A stretch of 64,000 bases of DNA from CAIUGU01 sp040080215 (lineage in GTDB: Bacteria; Pseudomonadota; Gammaproteobacteria; Steroidobacterales; Steroidobacteraceae). The notes beneath the pieces are model-generated. The model did not search any database. It was not told where the DNA came from and saw only the letters and a list, made by a program, of their open reading frames with translations. Where the stretch lies: positions 1 to 64,000 of the forward strand of contig JBEBIT010000003.1 of assembly GCA_040080215.1 (NCBI GenBank). Reading direction: 5' to 3'. A program made the translations under genes and the position numbers. Below, piece after piece: positions 1-8,473 of this stretch; position 1 is the first letter of the stretch; each line of letters starts with the position of its first letter.

Positions 1-1138
1 GCGCCGATCGCCCCAGACAGCGCCGCACCCAGGCTCGCGACCGCCCCTATCACGAACGCTTTCGGCCCCGGGTTGAACAGCAGGAACGGAAAGTGGAAGA
101 AGGCCGCGTACAGCCCGGTCTGGTACCGTCCGAGCCAGTAGCCGATGAACCAGCCAAGGGCGATGCCCAGTGTCCCCACGGCGAGCACGAAGCGGATGTA
201 GTGCCACGCGATATCAGCCTGCGTGTAACCGAATGCCTTGAGCAAGCCGATCTCGCTGCGCTCGACGGAGATGAGGCGCGCGAACAGCGTATTGGTCAGG
301 AAGGCCGCGACAGCAAGGAAGACAGCCGGCAGGAAGGTCGCCAGCGTCCGCTGTTCCGCAATCTCATTCACCAGGAACCAGTTGGAGATCTGGTCGGCGC
401 GGGCGTAGGCTCCGGTACCGCCATAGCGCCTGAGCAATCCATCGACGCGGTCGACGACCTCTTCGGGATCCGTGCCCGGCAGCAATGTCATGCTGACATC
501 GTTGAAAGCGCCGTCGAGATCGAACGCGCCCTGCATGGCTTCGTGCCCGAGCCACAGCACGCCGAATCGCGCGTCGTCCGGCATCAGTCCGCCCGGCGCG
601 ATTGCGTACACGTACTCAGGCGACAGCGCGATGCCGACGACGGTCAGCTCCCGCCAGCTCGTATTGAGCACCGCACGGAAGGTGTCGCCCGGCTCGAGGT
701 GCTGCGCGGTGGCGAACGGTTCAGACAGCACCACTTCATCGGGCGCGCCGGCCCGCGGCAGACGGCCCACGCGCAGCGACAACCGATTGAGCTTTGCAGC
801 CGTGCGCTCCGGCACCGACACCAGCTGCCCGATGACCGGCTCCGTGAATCCCTCGATATCCAGGATGGCCGTGCGGACCACGCGGGTCTCGACGGTCTGC
901 ACGCCGGGAATCCTGGCCAGGCGTACCGTCAGGTACTCGGGCGCACGTTCCACCTGCGCGAACACCTGCGCGAACGATTGGCGCTCGTAGTACGCGTCCG
1001 TTGTCTCGAGCAGCGCATCGACCGTACTCAGCGACATCACCAGCACGGCCACGCCCGACGCCATGACCAGCGCGATCGACAGCACCTGGCCGCGCATGCG
1101 CCACAGCTCGCGCAACAACTTCCGGTACAGCACCGGCA

Positions 1139-1139
<1 letters not shown>
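1..1139 (-). CDS. ABC transporter permease, FtsX/MacB-like (3' end outside window)
   Basis: This is the membrane subunit of an ABC exporter of the MacB/LolC/FtsX type; it would pair with the ATPase encoded just upstream. The visible 379 residues start MPVLYRKLLRELWRMRGQ, followed by a first membrane segment (about residues 17-37), then a large extracytoplasmic domain of about 220 residues and, from about residue 265, the start of the FtsX membrane domain (LATFLPAVFLAVAAFL, ISVERSEIGLLKAFGYT). The ISVERSEIGLLKAFGY stretch is the typical cytoplasmic coupling segment of FtsX permeases. The start codon shares one base with the ATPase stop (TGATG), so translation is probably coupled. The gene runs off the left edge, so total length and the last helices are unknown. 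The substrate cannot be told from sequence. Confidence 0.88.
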
Positions 1140-1834
<695 letters not shown>

Positions 1835-1906
1835 GGATGGGCCTCGGTTTAGGCGCGACGGCGTGAAGAGGCAGGGGCCTGCATGAAGCGTGAACCCTCA
1901 GATGTC

Positions 1907-3466
1907 TTACACAACGCGCGCCACGCGAGCGACGACGGACGGCACGGCATCGCCGTCGACGGTTCGTACGCGAACGACATGCGGTTGCTCCTGCGGGGAG
2001 AAGGCCGCCAGGTTCTTCAGCTGCTCCGCAAGCACGGCTGCCGTGGCGTCCGAAGGATCCTGACCGACCCGGGCCCGTTCCGCAACGCGAGCGGCCAGTG
2101 CTTCCGTGTCGGCCTCGCAGGCCACGATCAGGAATCGAGTGCGCAAGCGGGTGGCCATCCCCTGGAACAGCTCGCGATCTGCAGCGTGCAGGAAGGCGGC
2201 ATCGACGATCACGTTGCAGCCCGCACGCAGGCAGATCTCGGCGCTGTCCGCGAGGTGGGCATAGACGCGATGGCTCAGGCCTGGCGTATAGATGCCCTGT
2301 CCCACGTCGGCCCGCCCGCTCTGGCCGAGCGTACCCGTCATTCTCTTCCGTTCGAGGTCCGAGCGGATCCGCAGCGCAGGGAGGGCAGGCACCAGGCGTT
2401 CGCTGAGCCAGGATTTTCCGGACCCCGATACGCCGTGCATGATGACGAGCGCAGGCTGTGGCGGATCCGTCAAGCTTGCAGTGGTGCGGAGGCGTTGTTG
2501 CAGTCGCTGCCGGTATTCTTTCGCGCGTGCCGGCATCTTGAGCGCTGCATACGCATCGACCTTCGCCCGCACCAGCGCGCGATACACCGCGTAGAATGGC
2601 AGAAGGCGGACGCCTTCGTAGTCCCCGGTCGTTTCCAGATAGCAGCTCAGCATGGCGAACGCGAGATCCGGCCGGTCGTGGCTCATGAGGTCCATGAACA
2701 GGAACGCGACGTCGTTGATGACGTCGATGAAGCGCAGACCCGCATCGAACTCGATGCAGTCGAACGGGATGAGCCGTCCGGCGATGCGGACGATGTTGGC
2801 CAGGTGCAGGTCGCCGTGGCACTCGCGGATGAACCCGTTGCGTTCCCGTTCCTGGAAGTGGCCCTCAAGCGCCTCCGCCGTGTGGCCGGTCCAGTCGATG
2901 AGCCGGCCGAGGTGAGCGGCGGAACCGGCGCGTTCGAGGTCCGCGTTCAACTGCCCGAGATTGCCGAAGACCGTTTCGAGCATCTTCGCGGTCGCGTCGA
3001 AGCGCCCGTTCCATGGAGCCGAGGGCAGGCTCAGGTGAAAGCCTGCGAGCAAGCTGCCGAGCGAAACGATGTCGGTGACACTGACTGCATTCGCCGCCAG
3101 CAAGGCCGGCAGCTCTTCCTCGGGCGGAAACTGGCGCATCCGCACGGCGTATTCCACGGCAGGTCCGGGGCCACCGACCGTCAGTCGCCCGTTCGTACGC
3201 GTGATCGGCACGACGTCGAGGTAGATCTCCGGGGCCAGCCGGCCGTTGAGGCGCAGCTCTTCCTCGCAATAGAAGCGCCTGAGCTCGAGCGTTGTCGCAT
3301 CGATGAAGTCAGCCTTGACCGGCTTCTTGATCTTGTACGCGTAGGGTCCGGACAGGATCACCCACGAGATGTGGGTTTCCCGCAGTGCGATGGCGACAGT
3401 GGGGTGCGGGAAGGCTGCCGCATGCAGCAGCTCGCTGATGTCGAATTCGATTCCTTCCGGATTCAT
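1907..3466 (-). CDS. Bifunctional aminoglycoside phosphotransferase-like / P-loop kinase
   Basis: The 519-residue protein joins two kinase folds. Residues about 1-330 look like an aminoglycoside phosphotransferase/choline kinase domain with the catalytic loop ECHGDLHLANIV (D and N positioned as usual) and the metal-binding PFDCIEFD. Residues about 340-519 form an AAA/zeta-toxin-like P-loop kinase with Walker A HGVSGSGKSWLS. This two-domain architecture is a recurrent uncharacterised family, usually annotated as AAA family ATPase; substrate unknown. I chose the ATG at 3466 (MNPEGIEFDISELL) because the open frame upstream of it is low-complexity shadow sequence. It is divergent from ftsH, with about 160 bases between the two starts, and upstream of the ABC genes. 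Confidence 0.85.
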   Translation of the reverse strand: MNPEGIEFDISELLHAAAFPHPTVAIALRETHISWVILSGPYAYKIKKPVKADFIDATTLELRRFYCEEELRLNGRLAPEIYLDVVPITRTNGRLTVGGPGPAVEYAVRMRQFPPEEELPALLAANAVSVTDIVSLGSLLAGFHLSLPSAPWNGRFDATAKMLETVFGNLGQLNADLERAGSAAHLGRLIDWTGHTAEALEGHFQERERNGFIRECHGDLHLANIVRIAGRLIPFDCIEFDAGLRFIDVINDVAFLFMDLMSHDRPDLAFAMLSCYLETTGDYEGVRLLPFYAVYRALVRAKVDAYAALKMPARAKEYRQRLQQRLRTTASLTDPPQPALVIMHGVSGSGKSWLSERLVPALPALRIRSDLERKRMTGTLGQSGRADVGQGIYTPGLSHRVYAHLADSAEICLRAGCNVIVDAAFLHAADRELFQGMATRLRTRFLIVACEADTEALAARVAERARVGQDPSDATAAVLAEQLKNLAAFSPQEQPHVVRVRTVDGDAVPSVVARVARVV

Positions 3467-3539
3467 GGCATGAGCATACGAGCACCGGCCGGACGAAGGG
3501 AGCCGGGATACCCCCCATCCTTTACGGACGCTTCGCGTC

Positions 3540-3567
3540 AAGTAAGGACATGGGGACGGCCTATACT
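3540..3567 (+). promoter_or_regulatory. Candidate ftsH promoter with AAGTAAGG element
   Basis: In the ftsH/kinase divergent region there is a good -10-like hexamer TATACT at 3562-3567, and 14 bases upstream of it an AAGTAAGG element at 3540-3547 that resembles short elements seen in front of several other genes of the island (see findings). No clear -35 hexamer is visible, which would fit an activator-dependent promoter. Read by eye only. Confidence 0.35.
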
Positions 3568-3629
3568 GTGGGTGGAGGTACTTTGCGGACCCTACCCTGT
3601 ACTGCAACGTACGAGCCGGAGAAGACCAG

Positions 3630-5549
3630 GTGGCCGTGACGGAACCACGCCGGAAACTGCAAGTCACTTACCTCGCCTTGGCCCTCCTGGTCGGGCTGGC
3701 CGTGAACCTGTGGATGGCCCGCTCGCAGTCCGTTCCAATCGACTACAGCGACTTCAAGGTGCTGGTCCGCGGTGGCCATGTACACGAAGTGCAGATCAAT
3801 CCCGCGTCGATCACCGGTACCGCTGATCTGTCGGAAGCCCGCTCCCAACTGCCCGAGGCGATCCGGCAGCGTCTCCCTGGGGAAGGTACGGGTTCCGAGT
3901 TCCGCTTTTCCACGCTCAAGGTAGAGGATCCGGGGCTGGTTGCCGATCTTGAGTCGACTCATGTCAGGTATGCCGGTGGAGCGGGCAGCAACTGGCTGAT
4001 GCAGCTGCTCTCCTGGGTGGCGCCGGCGCTGATCTTTGTTGCGATCTGGACCTTTGCGCTGGGCCGGATGGGCAACAAGCAGATGGGCGACCTCGTCGGC
4101 ATCGGCAAGAGCAAGGCCCGTGTCTATGTGCAGAAGAACATCGGCGTGACCTTCGCCGACGTCGAGGGCATCGACGAAGCGAAGGCGGAGCTGATGGAGG
4201 TCGTCGAGTTCCTGAAGACGCCTGAGCGCTATACGCGCCTCGGCGGGCGGATCCCCAAGGGCGTGCTGATCGTCGGCGCTCCCGGCACCGGCAAGACGCT
4301 GCTGGCCAAGGCCGTGGCGGGCGAAGCCAACGTACCGTTCCTGTCCATCAGCGGCTCCGAGTTCGTGGAGATGTTCGTCGGTGTCGGCGCTGCGCGCGTA
4401 CGGGACCTGTTCGACCAGGCCGAAAAGCTCGCGCCCTGCATCATCTTCATCGACGAACTCGATGCGCTCGGGAAGGCCCGCGGCGCGGGCGGCTTCGGCG
4501 GGCACGAGGAGCGGGAACAGACCTTGAACCAGCTGCTGGTCGAGCTCGACGGCTTCGACACGAACAAGGGCGTCATCATCATGGCGGCCACCAACCGGCC
4601 GGAGATCCTCGATCCGGCGCTGCTGCGTCCCGGCCGCTTCGACCGCAAGGTGGCCATCGACCGCCCGGACATCCGCGGCCGCGAGCGTATCCTGAAGCTG
4701 CATGCCGGCAAGCTGGCGCTGGACCCGGACGTGGACCTCGCCATCATCGCCGCGAAGACGCCGGGTTTCGCGGGCGCGGATCTCGCCAACATCGTCAATG
4801 AGGCGGCCCTGCGCGCGGCGCGCCAGAACCAGAAGACCGTGACGCAGGCGGACTTCGATGCGGCGATTGATCGCGTGATCACCGGTCTAGAGAAGAAGAA
4901 CCGCGTGATGAACCCGAAGGAAAAGGAAACGGTGGCTTACCACGAGGCGGGTCATGCCCTGATCGCCGAGATGAGGCTGACCACCGACAAGGTCTCGAAG
5001 GTCTCCATCATCCCGCGCGGCATCGGCGCGCTGGGCTTTACGCAGCAATTGCCGACGGAAGACCGCTACTTGATGAAGCGCAGCGAACTGCTGGATCGAC
5101 TGGACGTGCTGATGGGCGGGCGGGTTGCCGAGCAGCTGGCCTTCGGCGAGGTCTCGACCGGCGCGCAAAACGACCTGCAGCGCGCCACCGATCTTGCACG
5201 CCACATGGTGGCGCAGTACGGCATGGGAGAAACTCTGGGGCCGGCCGTCGTGGATACCCGGCCTGCCAACCCGTTCCTCGGCGAACTTGGGCTGCCGTCG
5301 CGGGGCGAGTGCAGCGAGGAAACCGCTCGCCAGATCGACATGGAGGTGCGACGGATTCTTAAGGATGCTGAAGATCGCGTGCACGCCACCCTCGAAACGG
5401 CCCGCGAAGAGCTCAAAGCGCTGGCAAAGTGCCTGCTGGAGCGCGAGACTGTCGACCGCGAGACGCTGCTTGCGCTGCTGGCGGCCGGTCCGCCATCGGC
5501 TGACCCGCCGGCTGCCGGGTCCCGAATCGCTGCAATTCAACAGGGGTGA
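3630..5549 (+). CDS. ftsH: ATP-dependent zinc metalloprotease FtsH
   Basis: FtsH is a membrane-anchored hexameric AAA+ protease that degrades damaged membrane proteins and some short-lived regulators. The 639 residues contain two membrane segments (about 13-30 and 122-144) that bracket a periplasmic domain, then Walker A GAPGTGKT at 216-223, Walker B IIFIDELDA at 271-279, the second region of homology ending in arginine fingers (ATNRPEILDPALLRPGRFDR) and the zinc site HEAGH at 438-442, with the third ligand in GAQNDLQRAT. All catalytic elements are intact. The start is a GTG with GGAG about ten bases upstream. Its setting (USP gene directly downstream, no rlmE/folP next to it) differs from the housekeeping ftsH locus, so this is probably a second, stress-linked copy; the rest of the genome would be needed to confirm that. 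Confidence 0.96.
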   Translation: MAVTEPRRKLQVTYLALALLVGLAVNLWMARSQSVPIDYSDFKVLVRGGHVHEVQINPASITGTADLSEARSQLPEAIRQRLPGEGTGSEFRFSTLKVEDPGLVADLESTHVRYAGGAGSNWLMQLLSWVAPALIFVAIWTFALGRMGNKQMGDLVGIGKSKARVYVQKNIGVTFADVEGIDEAKAELMEVVEFLKTPERYTRLGGRIPKGVLIVGAPGTGKTLLAKAVAGEANVPFLSISGSEFVEMFVGVGAARVRDLFDQAEKLAPCIIFIDELDALGKARGAGGFGGHEEREQTLNQLLVELDGFDTNKGVIIMAATNRPEILDPALLRPGRFDRKVAIDRPDIRGRERILKLHAGKLALDPDVDLAIIAAKTPGFAGADLANIVNEAALRAARQNQKTVTQADFDAAIDRVITGLEKKNRVMNPKEKETVAYHEAGHALIAEMRLTTDKVSKVSIIPRGIGALGFTQQLPTEDRYLMKRSELLDRLDVLMGGRVAEQLAFGEVSTGAQNDLQRATDLARHMVAQYGMGETLGPAVVDTRPANPFLGELGLPSRGECSEETARQIDMEVRRILKDAEDRVHATLETAREELKALAKCLLERETVDRETLLALLAAGPPSADPPAAGSRIAAIQQG

Positions 5550-5554
5550 CATCG

Positions 5555-6010
5555 ATGTACAAGAACATTCTCGTTCCCGTAGACGGCAGTGCCACGGCCA
5601 AGCGCGGCCTCGAAGAGGCAATGCGCGTCGCCAAGGCCGGCGGTGGAACGATCCGCCTCGTCCATGTCGTCGACGAGCTCGTGATGATCGACCCGGAAGT
5701 GCCCGTCTACTACCAGGCCATGATCGAATCGCTGCGCGAGAGCGGCAAGGCAACGCTTGCGAAGTCCGAGGCCGCGGTCAAGGCGCAGGGAATCCCGGTA
5801 CAGGCAGTGCTGCTCGAGACGATGGGCATGCGCGCGGCAGACCTGATCGTCGAGCAGGCCGCCCAATGGCCCGCCGATCTGATCGTGATGGGGACCCACG
5901 GACGTCGCGGTATGCGGCGCGTCGTGCTGGGCAGCGATGCGGAACTTGTCATCAGGCACACAACCGTACCCGTGCTGCTGCTGCGCAGCAGCGAGCCTTC
6001 CAAGACGTAA
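5555..6010 (+). CDS. Universal stress protein, UspA family
   Basis: A single-domain 151-residue universal stress protein. It has the family start MYKNILVPVDGS and the ATP-binding signature G-x2-G-x9-G-S (GTHGRRGMRRVVLGS), so it is predicted to bind ATP. The ATG at 5555 has AGGGG eight bases upstream and follows the ftsH stop by five bases, so the two genes form an operon. It is clearly a paralogue of the USP encoded at 26190-26651 (same VHVVD, IVMGTHGR and VLGSDAE blocks). USPs of this type are commonly induced under starvation or low oxygen; the exact role here is not known. Confidence 0.94.
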   Translation: MYKNILVPVDGSATAKRGLEEAMRVAKAGGGTIRLVHVVDELVMIDPEVPVYYQAMIESLRESGKATLAKSEAAVKAQGIPVQAVLLETMGMRAADLIVEQAAQWPADLIVMGTHGRRGMRRVVLGSDAELVIRHTTVPVLLLRSSEPSKT

Positions 6011-6022
6011 GCGGTTCGGCGG

Positions 6023-6583
6023 CTACTCGTCGAGCCACAGAAGGGTCGGCGTGGTTCGCCCATGCGGCTGTGGCCATGATTTCGGATGGCCGACGACGAT
6101 GGGTGCGACGACGTGGCAGTGCTCCGGCAAGCCGAGTTCCGCCTTCGTGGTGGCCAGGTTCAGCCACGCGCGACCTAATCCGATCCAGCATGTGCCAAGG
6201 CCCTGGTCGCGTGCGGCGAGCATGAGATTCTGCGCCGCCAGGCAGCAGTCCTCCGCGGACTGTGGCGTAGCGCTGGTCGCGAGTACCAGCACCAGGGCGG
6301 GGGCGTGGTAGAAGATCGAGAAGCCCGGTTTTTGCACCATCTCCACCAGCGAGCCGAGCTGCAGCACATCCTGGTTTTCCAGCAGCCAGGCACCGGCCCG
6401 CGCAGCGCACTGGTCAATCCGCTTGCGATCCCGCAGGACGGCGAACGCCCACGGTTGGAGATTGCGTGCACTGGGCGCGAGGATGGCGGCATCGATGAGC
6501 GACTCGAGGGTCTCGCGCTCGATGGGCGTAGCCGTGTAATCGCGAACCGCACGGCGGTTGATGAGGGCCTGCATCAGTTCCAT
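6023..6583 (-). CDS. Nitroreductase family protein
   Basis: A 186-residue FMN-dependent oxidoreductase of the nitroreductase fold. The N-terminal FMN-binding signature RRAVRDYTATPIERE and the helix APSARNLQPWAFAVL are typical, as is the AARDQGLGTCWIGL segment. Such proteins reduce nitro compounds, quinones or flavins, or act as dehydrogenases; the natural substrate cannot be deduced. The gene is the last of a minus-strand set HPF-CSD, hydrolase, nitroreductase, overlapping the hydrolase stop by ten bases (ATGGAACTGA), so it is translated from the same message. It converges on the universal stress gene, leaving only 12 bases between the stops. Confidence 0.92.
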   Translation of the reverse strand: MELMQALINRRAVRDYTATPIERETLESLIDAAILAPSARNLQPWAFAVLRDRKRIDQCAARAGAWLLENQDVLQLGSLVEMVQKPGFSIFYHAPALVLVLATSATPQSAEDCCLAAQNLMLAARDQGLGTCWIGLGRAWLNLATTKAELGLPEHCHVVAPIVVGHPKSWPQPHGRTTPTLLWLDE

Positions 6584-7278
6584 GTTGCGTCTCCCGTCTT
6601 CCCGGCCCCCGAGGCAGAGCCAAGGTGTTGCAAGAACCAGTCGGCGGCGTGTTGCGCCACCACCCTCAGCGCGCCCGGCTCCTCGAACAGGTGTGTGGCG
6701 CCGGGAACGGTCACGAGGCGCTTGACCGCCGGTATGTGGCCCATCGCACTGCGATTCAGCGCAAGCACGTCAGTATCCTCACCGCCGACGATGAGGAGAG
6801 TGGGGGCACGCACCGCGGCCAATGCGTGCCCTGCAAGGTCCGGACGTCCGCCGCGGGAGACGACGGCACCGACACGGTGCGGATGCTCTGCGGCTGCGAT
6901 CAAGGCGGCCGCCGCGCCAGTGCTCGCGCCGAAGAGTCCGATGGGAAGACGATCAATCTCCTGCCGGTGTGCGAGCCACTCCAGCGTGCCACCGACGCGT
7001 TGCGCCAGGAGCGGAATATCGAACCGCAGCTCACGGGTGACAGCATCGATTTCCTCCTCTGCGGGCGTCAGCAGATCCATGAGCAGGGTCGCGAACCCCC
7101 GCGACACGAGGAAGTCCGCCACCTGCGCATTCCGGGGACTGAATCGGCTGCTGCCGCTGCCGTGAACGAAGACCACCAGTCCGCGGGCTCCAGCTGGGAG
7201 CTGCAGCATTCCCTGCAGCTCAAGGCCGTCAGGCAATGCGAGTGTCGTCTCTGCAGAGTGGGCGTGCACGTCGGGCAA
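6574..7278 (-). CDS. Alpha/beta hydrolase, dienelactone hydrolase-like
   Basis: A predicted 234-residue serine hydrolase. The nucleophile elbow is GASTG (in IGLFGASTGAAAAL), an oxyanion-type motif VFVHGSGSS precedes it, the acid is likely in VGGEDTD, and the histidine is in GATHLFEEPG. This is the family often found next to, or fused with, phosphoribosyltransferases and universal stress genes. The start is uncertain: no ATG exists before the conserved domain. I chose TTG at 7278, which has GAGA six bases upstream; GTG at 7269 is the alternative. It lies about 43 bases downstream of the HPF-cold-shock gene and overlaps the nitroreductase gene, forming a three-gene operon. The substrate is unknown. 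Confidence 0.82.
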   Translation of the reverse strand: MPDVHAHSAETTLALPDGLELQGMLQLPAGARGLVVFVHGSGSSRFSPRNAQVADFLVSRGFATLLMDLLTPAEEEIDAVTRELRFDIPLLAQRVGGTLEWLAHRQEIDRLPIGLFGASTGAAAALIAAAEHPHRVGAVVSRGGRPDLAGHALAAVRAPTLLIVGGEDTDVLALNRSAMGHIPAVKRLVTVPGATHLFEEPGALRVVAQHAADWFLQHLGSASGAGKTGDATWN

Positions 7279-7321
7279 ACGACATCTCGGATGACAGTGG
7301 CTTGGGCCTGGGCTGGAAACG

Positions 7322-7873
7322 CTAGGTTCCGGACCGCCACAGGCGCACTGCCGCCGCCTGCGGCCCCAGATCGCCGCGCTCTTCCTCGAATTCCACGACC
7401 GAGCCAAGATTCAGGTCACCGAACGCCGCGTCATGCACGCTGTTGCGATGGAAGTAGACGAGCTGGCCGTCGTCGCTGGCGATCCGGCCGAAATCCTCTT
7501 CGAGCTCGGCTACCGTCCCGACGTTCGGCAGCGCATGCAGCTTGACGTCGCCGCGGGCTTCGCGAGCGTGATCCTGCAATTGCCGTCTCATGCTGTTGAA
7601 CGCGTCGCGGAGTGCGACATACACATCGACGTGCGCGGCATGCTCGGCGTGCTCGCTGCGAACGGTGATCTCCCTGCCCGGCACCGTCAGGTCGATCCTG
7701 ACGTCGAACGGCGCCCCCTTGTGGCGATGCGCCGGTGGTCCCTCGATCACAATGTGGCAACCCGTGATGCGATGGTGAAACCGCTCGAGCCGCGCCACAT
7801 GCTCCCGTATCCGGGCTTCCACGGCGGGGGACGATTCCATGTGTCTGAACGTCATCTGCAGTGGCACTTGCAT
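7322..7873 (-). CDS. HPF/RaiA ribosome hibernation domain fused to a cold-shock domain
   Basis: The 183-residue protein has an N-terminal HPF/RaiA (S30AE) domain, residues about 1-105, with the conserved start MQVPLQMTFRHMESSPAVE and the DVYVALRDAFNSMRRQL helix. The C-terminal part, about 117-180, is a cold-shock fold: GTVAELEEDFGRI, DDGQLVYFHRNSV and VVEFEEERGDLGPQA correspond to the RNP1, RNP2 and C-terminal strands of CspA-type proteins. The first domain should bind the 30S decoding centre and silence ribosomes under starvation; the second could bind RNA. A shorter paralogue without the cold-shock part is at 14242-14589. The gene heads an operon with hydrolase and nitroreductase. The RBS GAAGGAG lies just before the ATG. 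Domain identities are confident; the joint function is inference. Confidence 0.9.
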   Translation of the reverse strand: MQVPLQMTFRHMESSPAVEARIREHVARLERFHHRITGCHIVIEGPPAHRHKGAPFDVRIDLTVPGREITVRSEHAEHAAHVDVYVALRDAFNSMRRQLQDHAREARGDVKLHALPNVGTVAELEEDFGRIASDDGQLVYFHRNSVHDAAFGDLNLGSVVEFEEERGDLGPQAAAVRLWRSGT

Positions 7874-8104
7874 CGCTCACTCCTTCGCATCGACCTTCTG
7901 ACCTTATCCGTCCCTGCGGCGAGAGAGCCATGCGGAATTCCCCTCGCCAGGCTTCGCTCAAGACCTGATGGGGAAAGCCTCATGAAGAACGGCAGCGTCG
8001 CGGCCACAGGGACTACTCCGCGATGCTTCAGTAGCACTCCGGATTGAGCCCGCCGCACGAAAGCAGATGCTGGACACGCACTTGTGCCCGTGGCGATGCG
8101 GAGA

Positions 8105-8114
8105 GGTGTCTAGG
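8105..8114 (+). promoter_or_regulatory. Candidate regulatory element GGTGTCTAGG
   Basis: The 10-mer GGTGTCTAGG occurs here, 27 bases before the DUF6763 start, and again in the opposite orientation at 23376-23385 upstream of the sensor-kinase gene. I noticed it by eye only; by chance alone a shared decamer in 64 kb is not rare, so the call is weak. Confidence 0.2.
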
Positions 8115-8141
8115 AAGACAATCCCTTTGAGGAGATGGGTC

Positions 8142-8423
8142 ATGCCGAACGAACTGGATCCCTTGGTCGAGCAATGGTACGAACACCGCGACAAGGGCGG
8201 CCTGTTTCAGGTTGTCGCCATCGACGGCGATGCCGGTCTGGTCGAGATCCAGCACTTCGACGGTGACATCGAAGAGCTGGACATGGAGACATGGCGTAAC
8301 CTCGCTATCGAGCTCGCCGATGAACCCGAGGACTGGACCGGACCGTTTGACGATACGGAGCCCGACGACCTCGGCGATACGGAAGCGCCGCCACCCCTCC
8401 GGCAGCCGGGCGAGATTCCCTGA
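8142..8423 (+). CDS. DUF6763 family protein
   Basis: A 93-residue acidic cytoplasmic protein of unknown function. The core pattern PLVEQWYEHRDKGGLFQVVA, EIQHFDGDIEELDMETW and PEDWTGPFDD matches the small family DUF6763, found mostly in gammaproteobacteria. The start ATG at 8142 has GAGGAGA seven bases upstream; the open frame further upstream is not conserved-looking. The C-terminal 20 residues are proline- and acid-rich. It sits between the divergent HPF-CSD gene and the acetyl-CoA-synthetase-like operon, and there are only 50 bases to the latter, so it may be the first gene of that operon. Confidence 0.8.
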   Translation: MPNELDPLVEQWYEHRDKGGLFQVVAIDGDAGLVEIQHFDGDIEELDMETWRNLAIELADEPEDWTGPFDDTEPDDLGDTEAPPPLRQPGEIP

Positions 8424-8473
8424 CGGCCCATCGCCATGGAGTCCTCGCCTTTCATGTCACGGACGTATTCGTA

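Noticed and set aside
1883..3826. Very long plus-strand open frame of about 647 codons opposite the kinase gene
   Set aside because: It is antisense to a conserved kinase with clear motifs, has an arginine/glutamine-rich composition typical of shadow frames in GC-rich DNA, and no recognisable domain.
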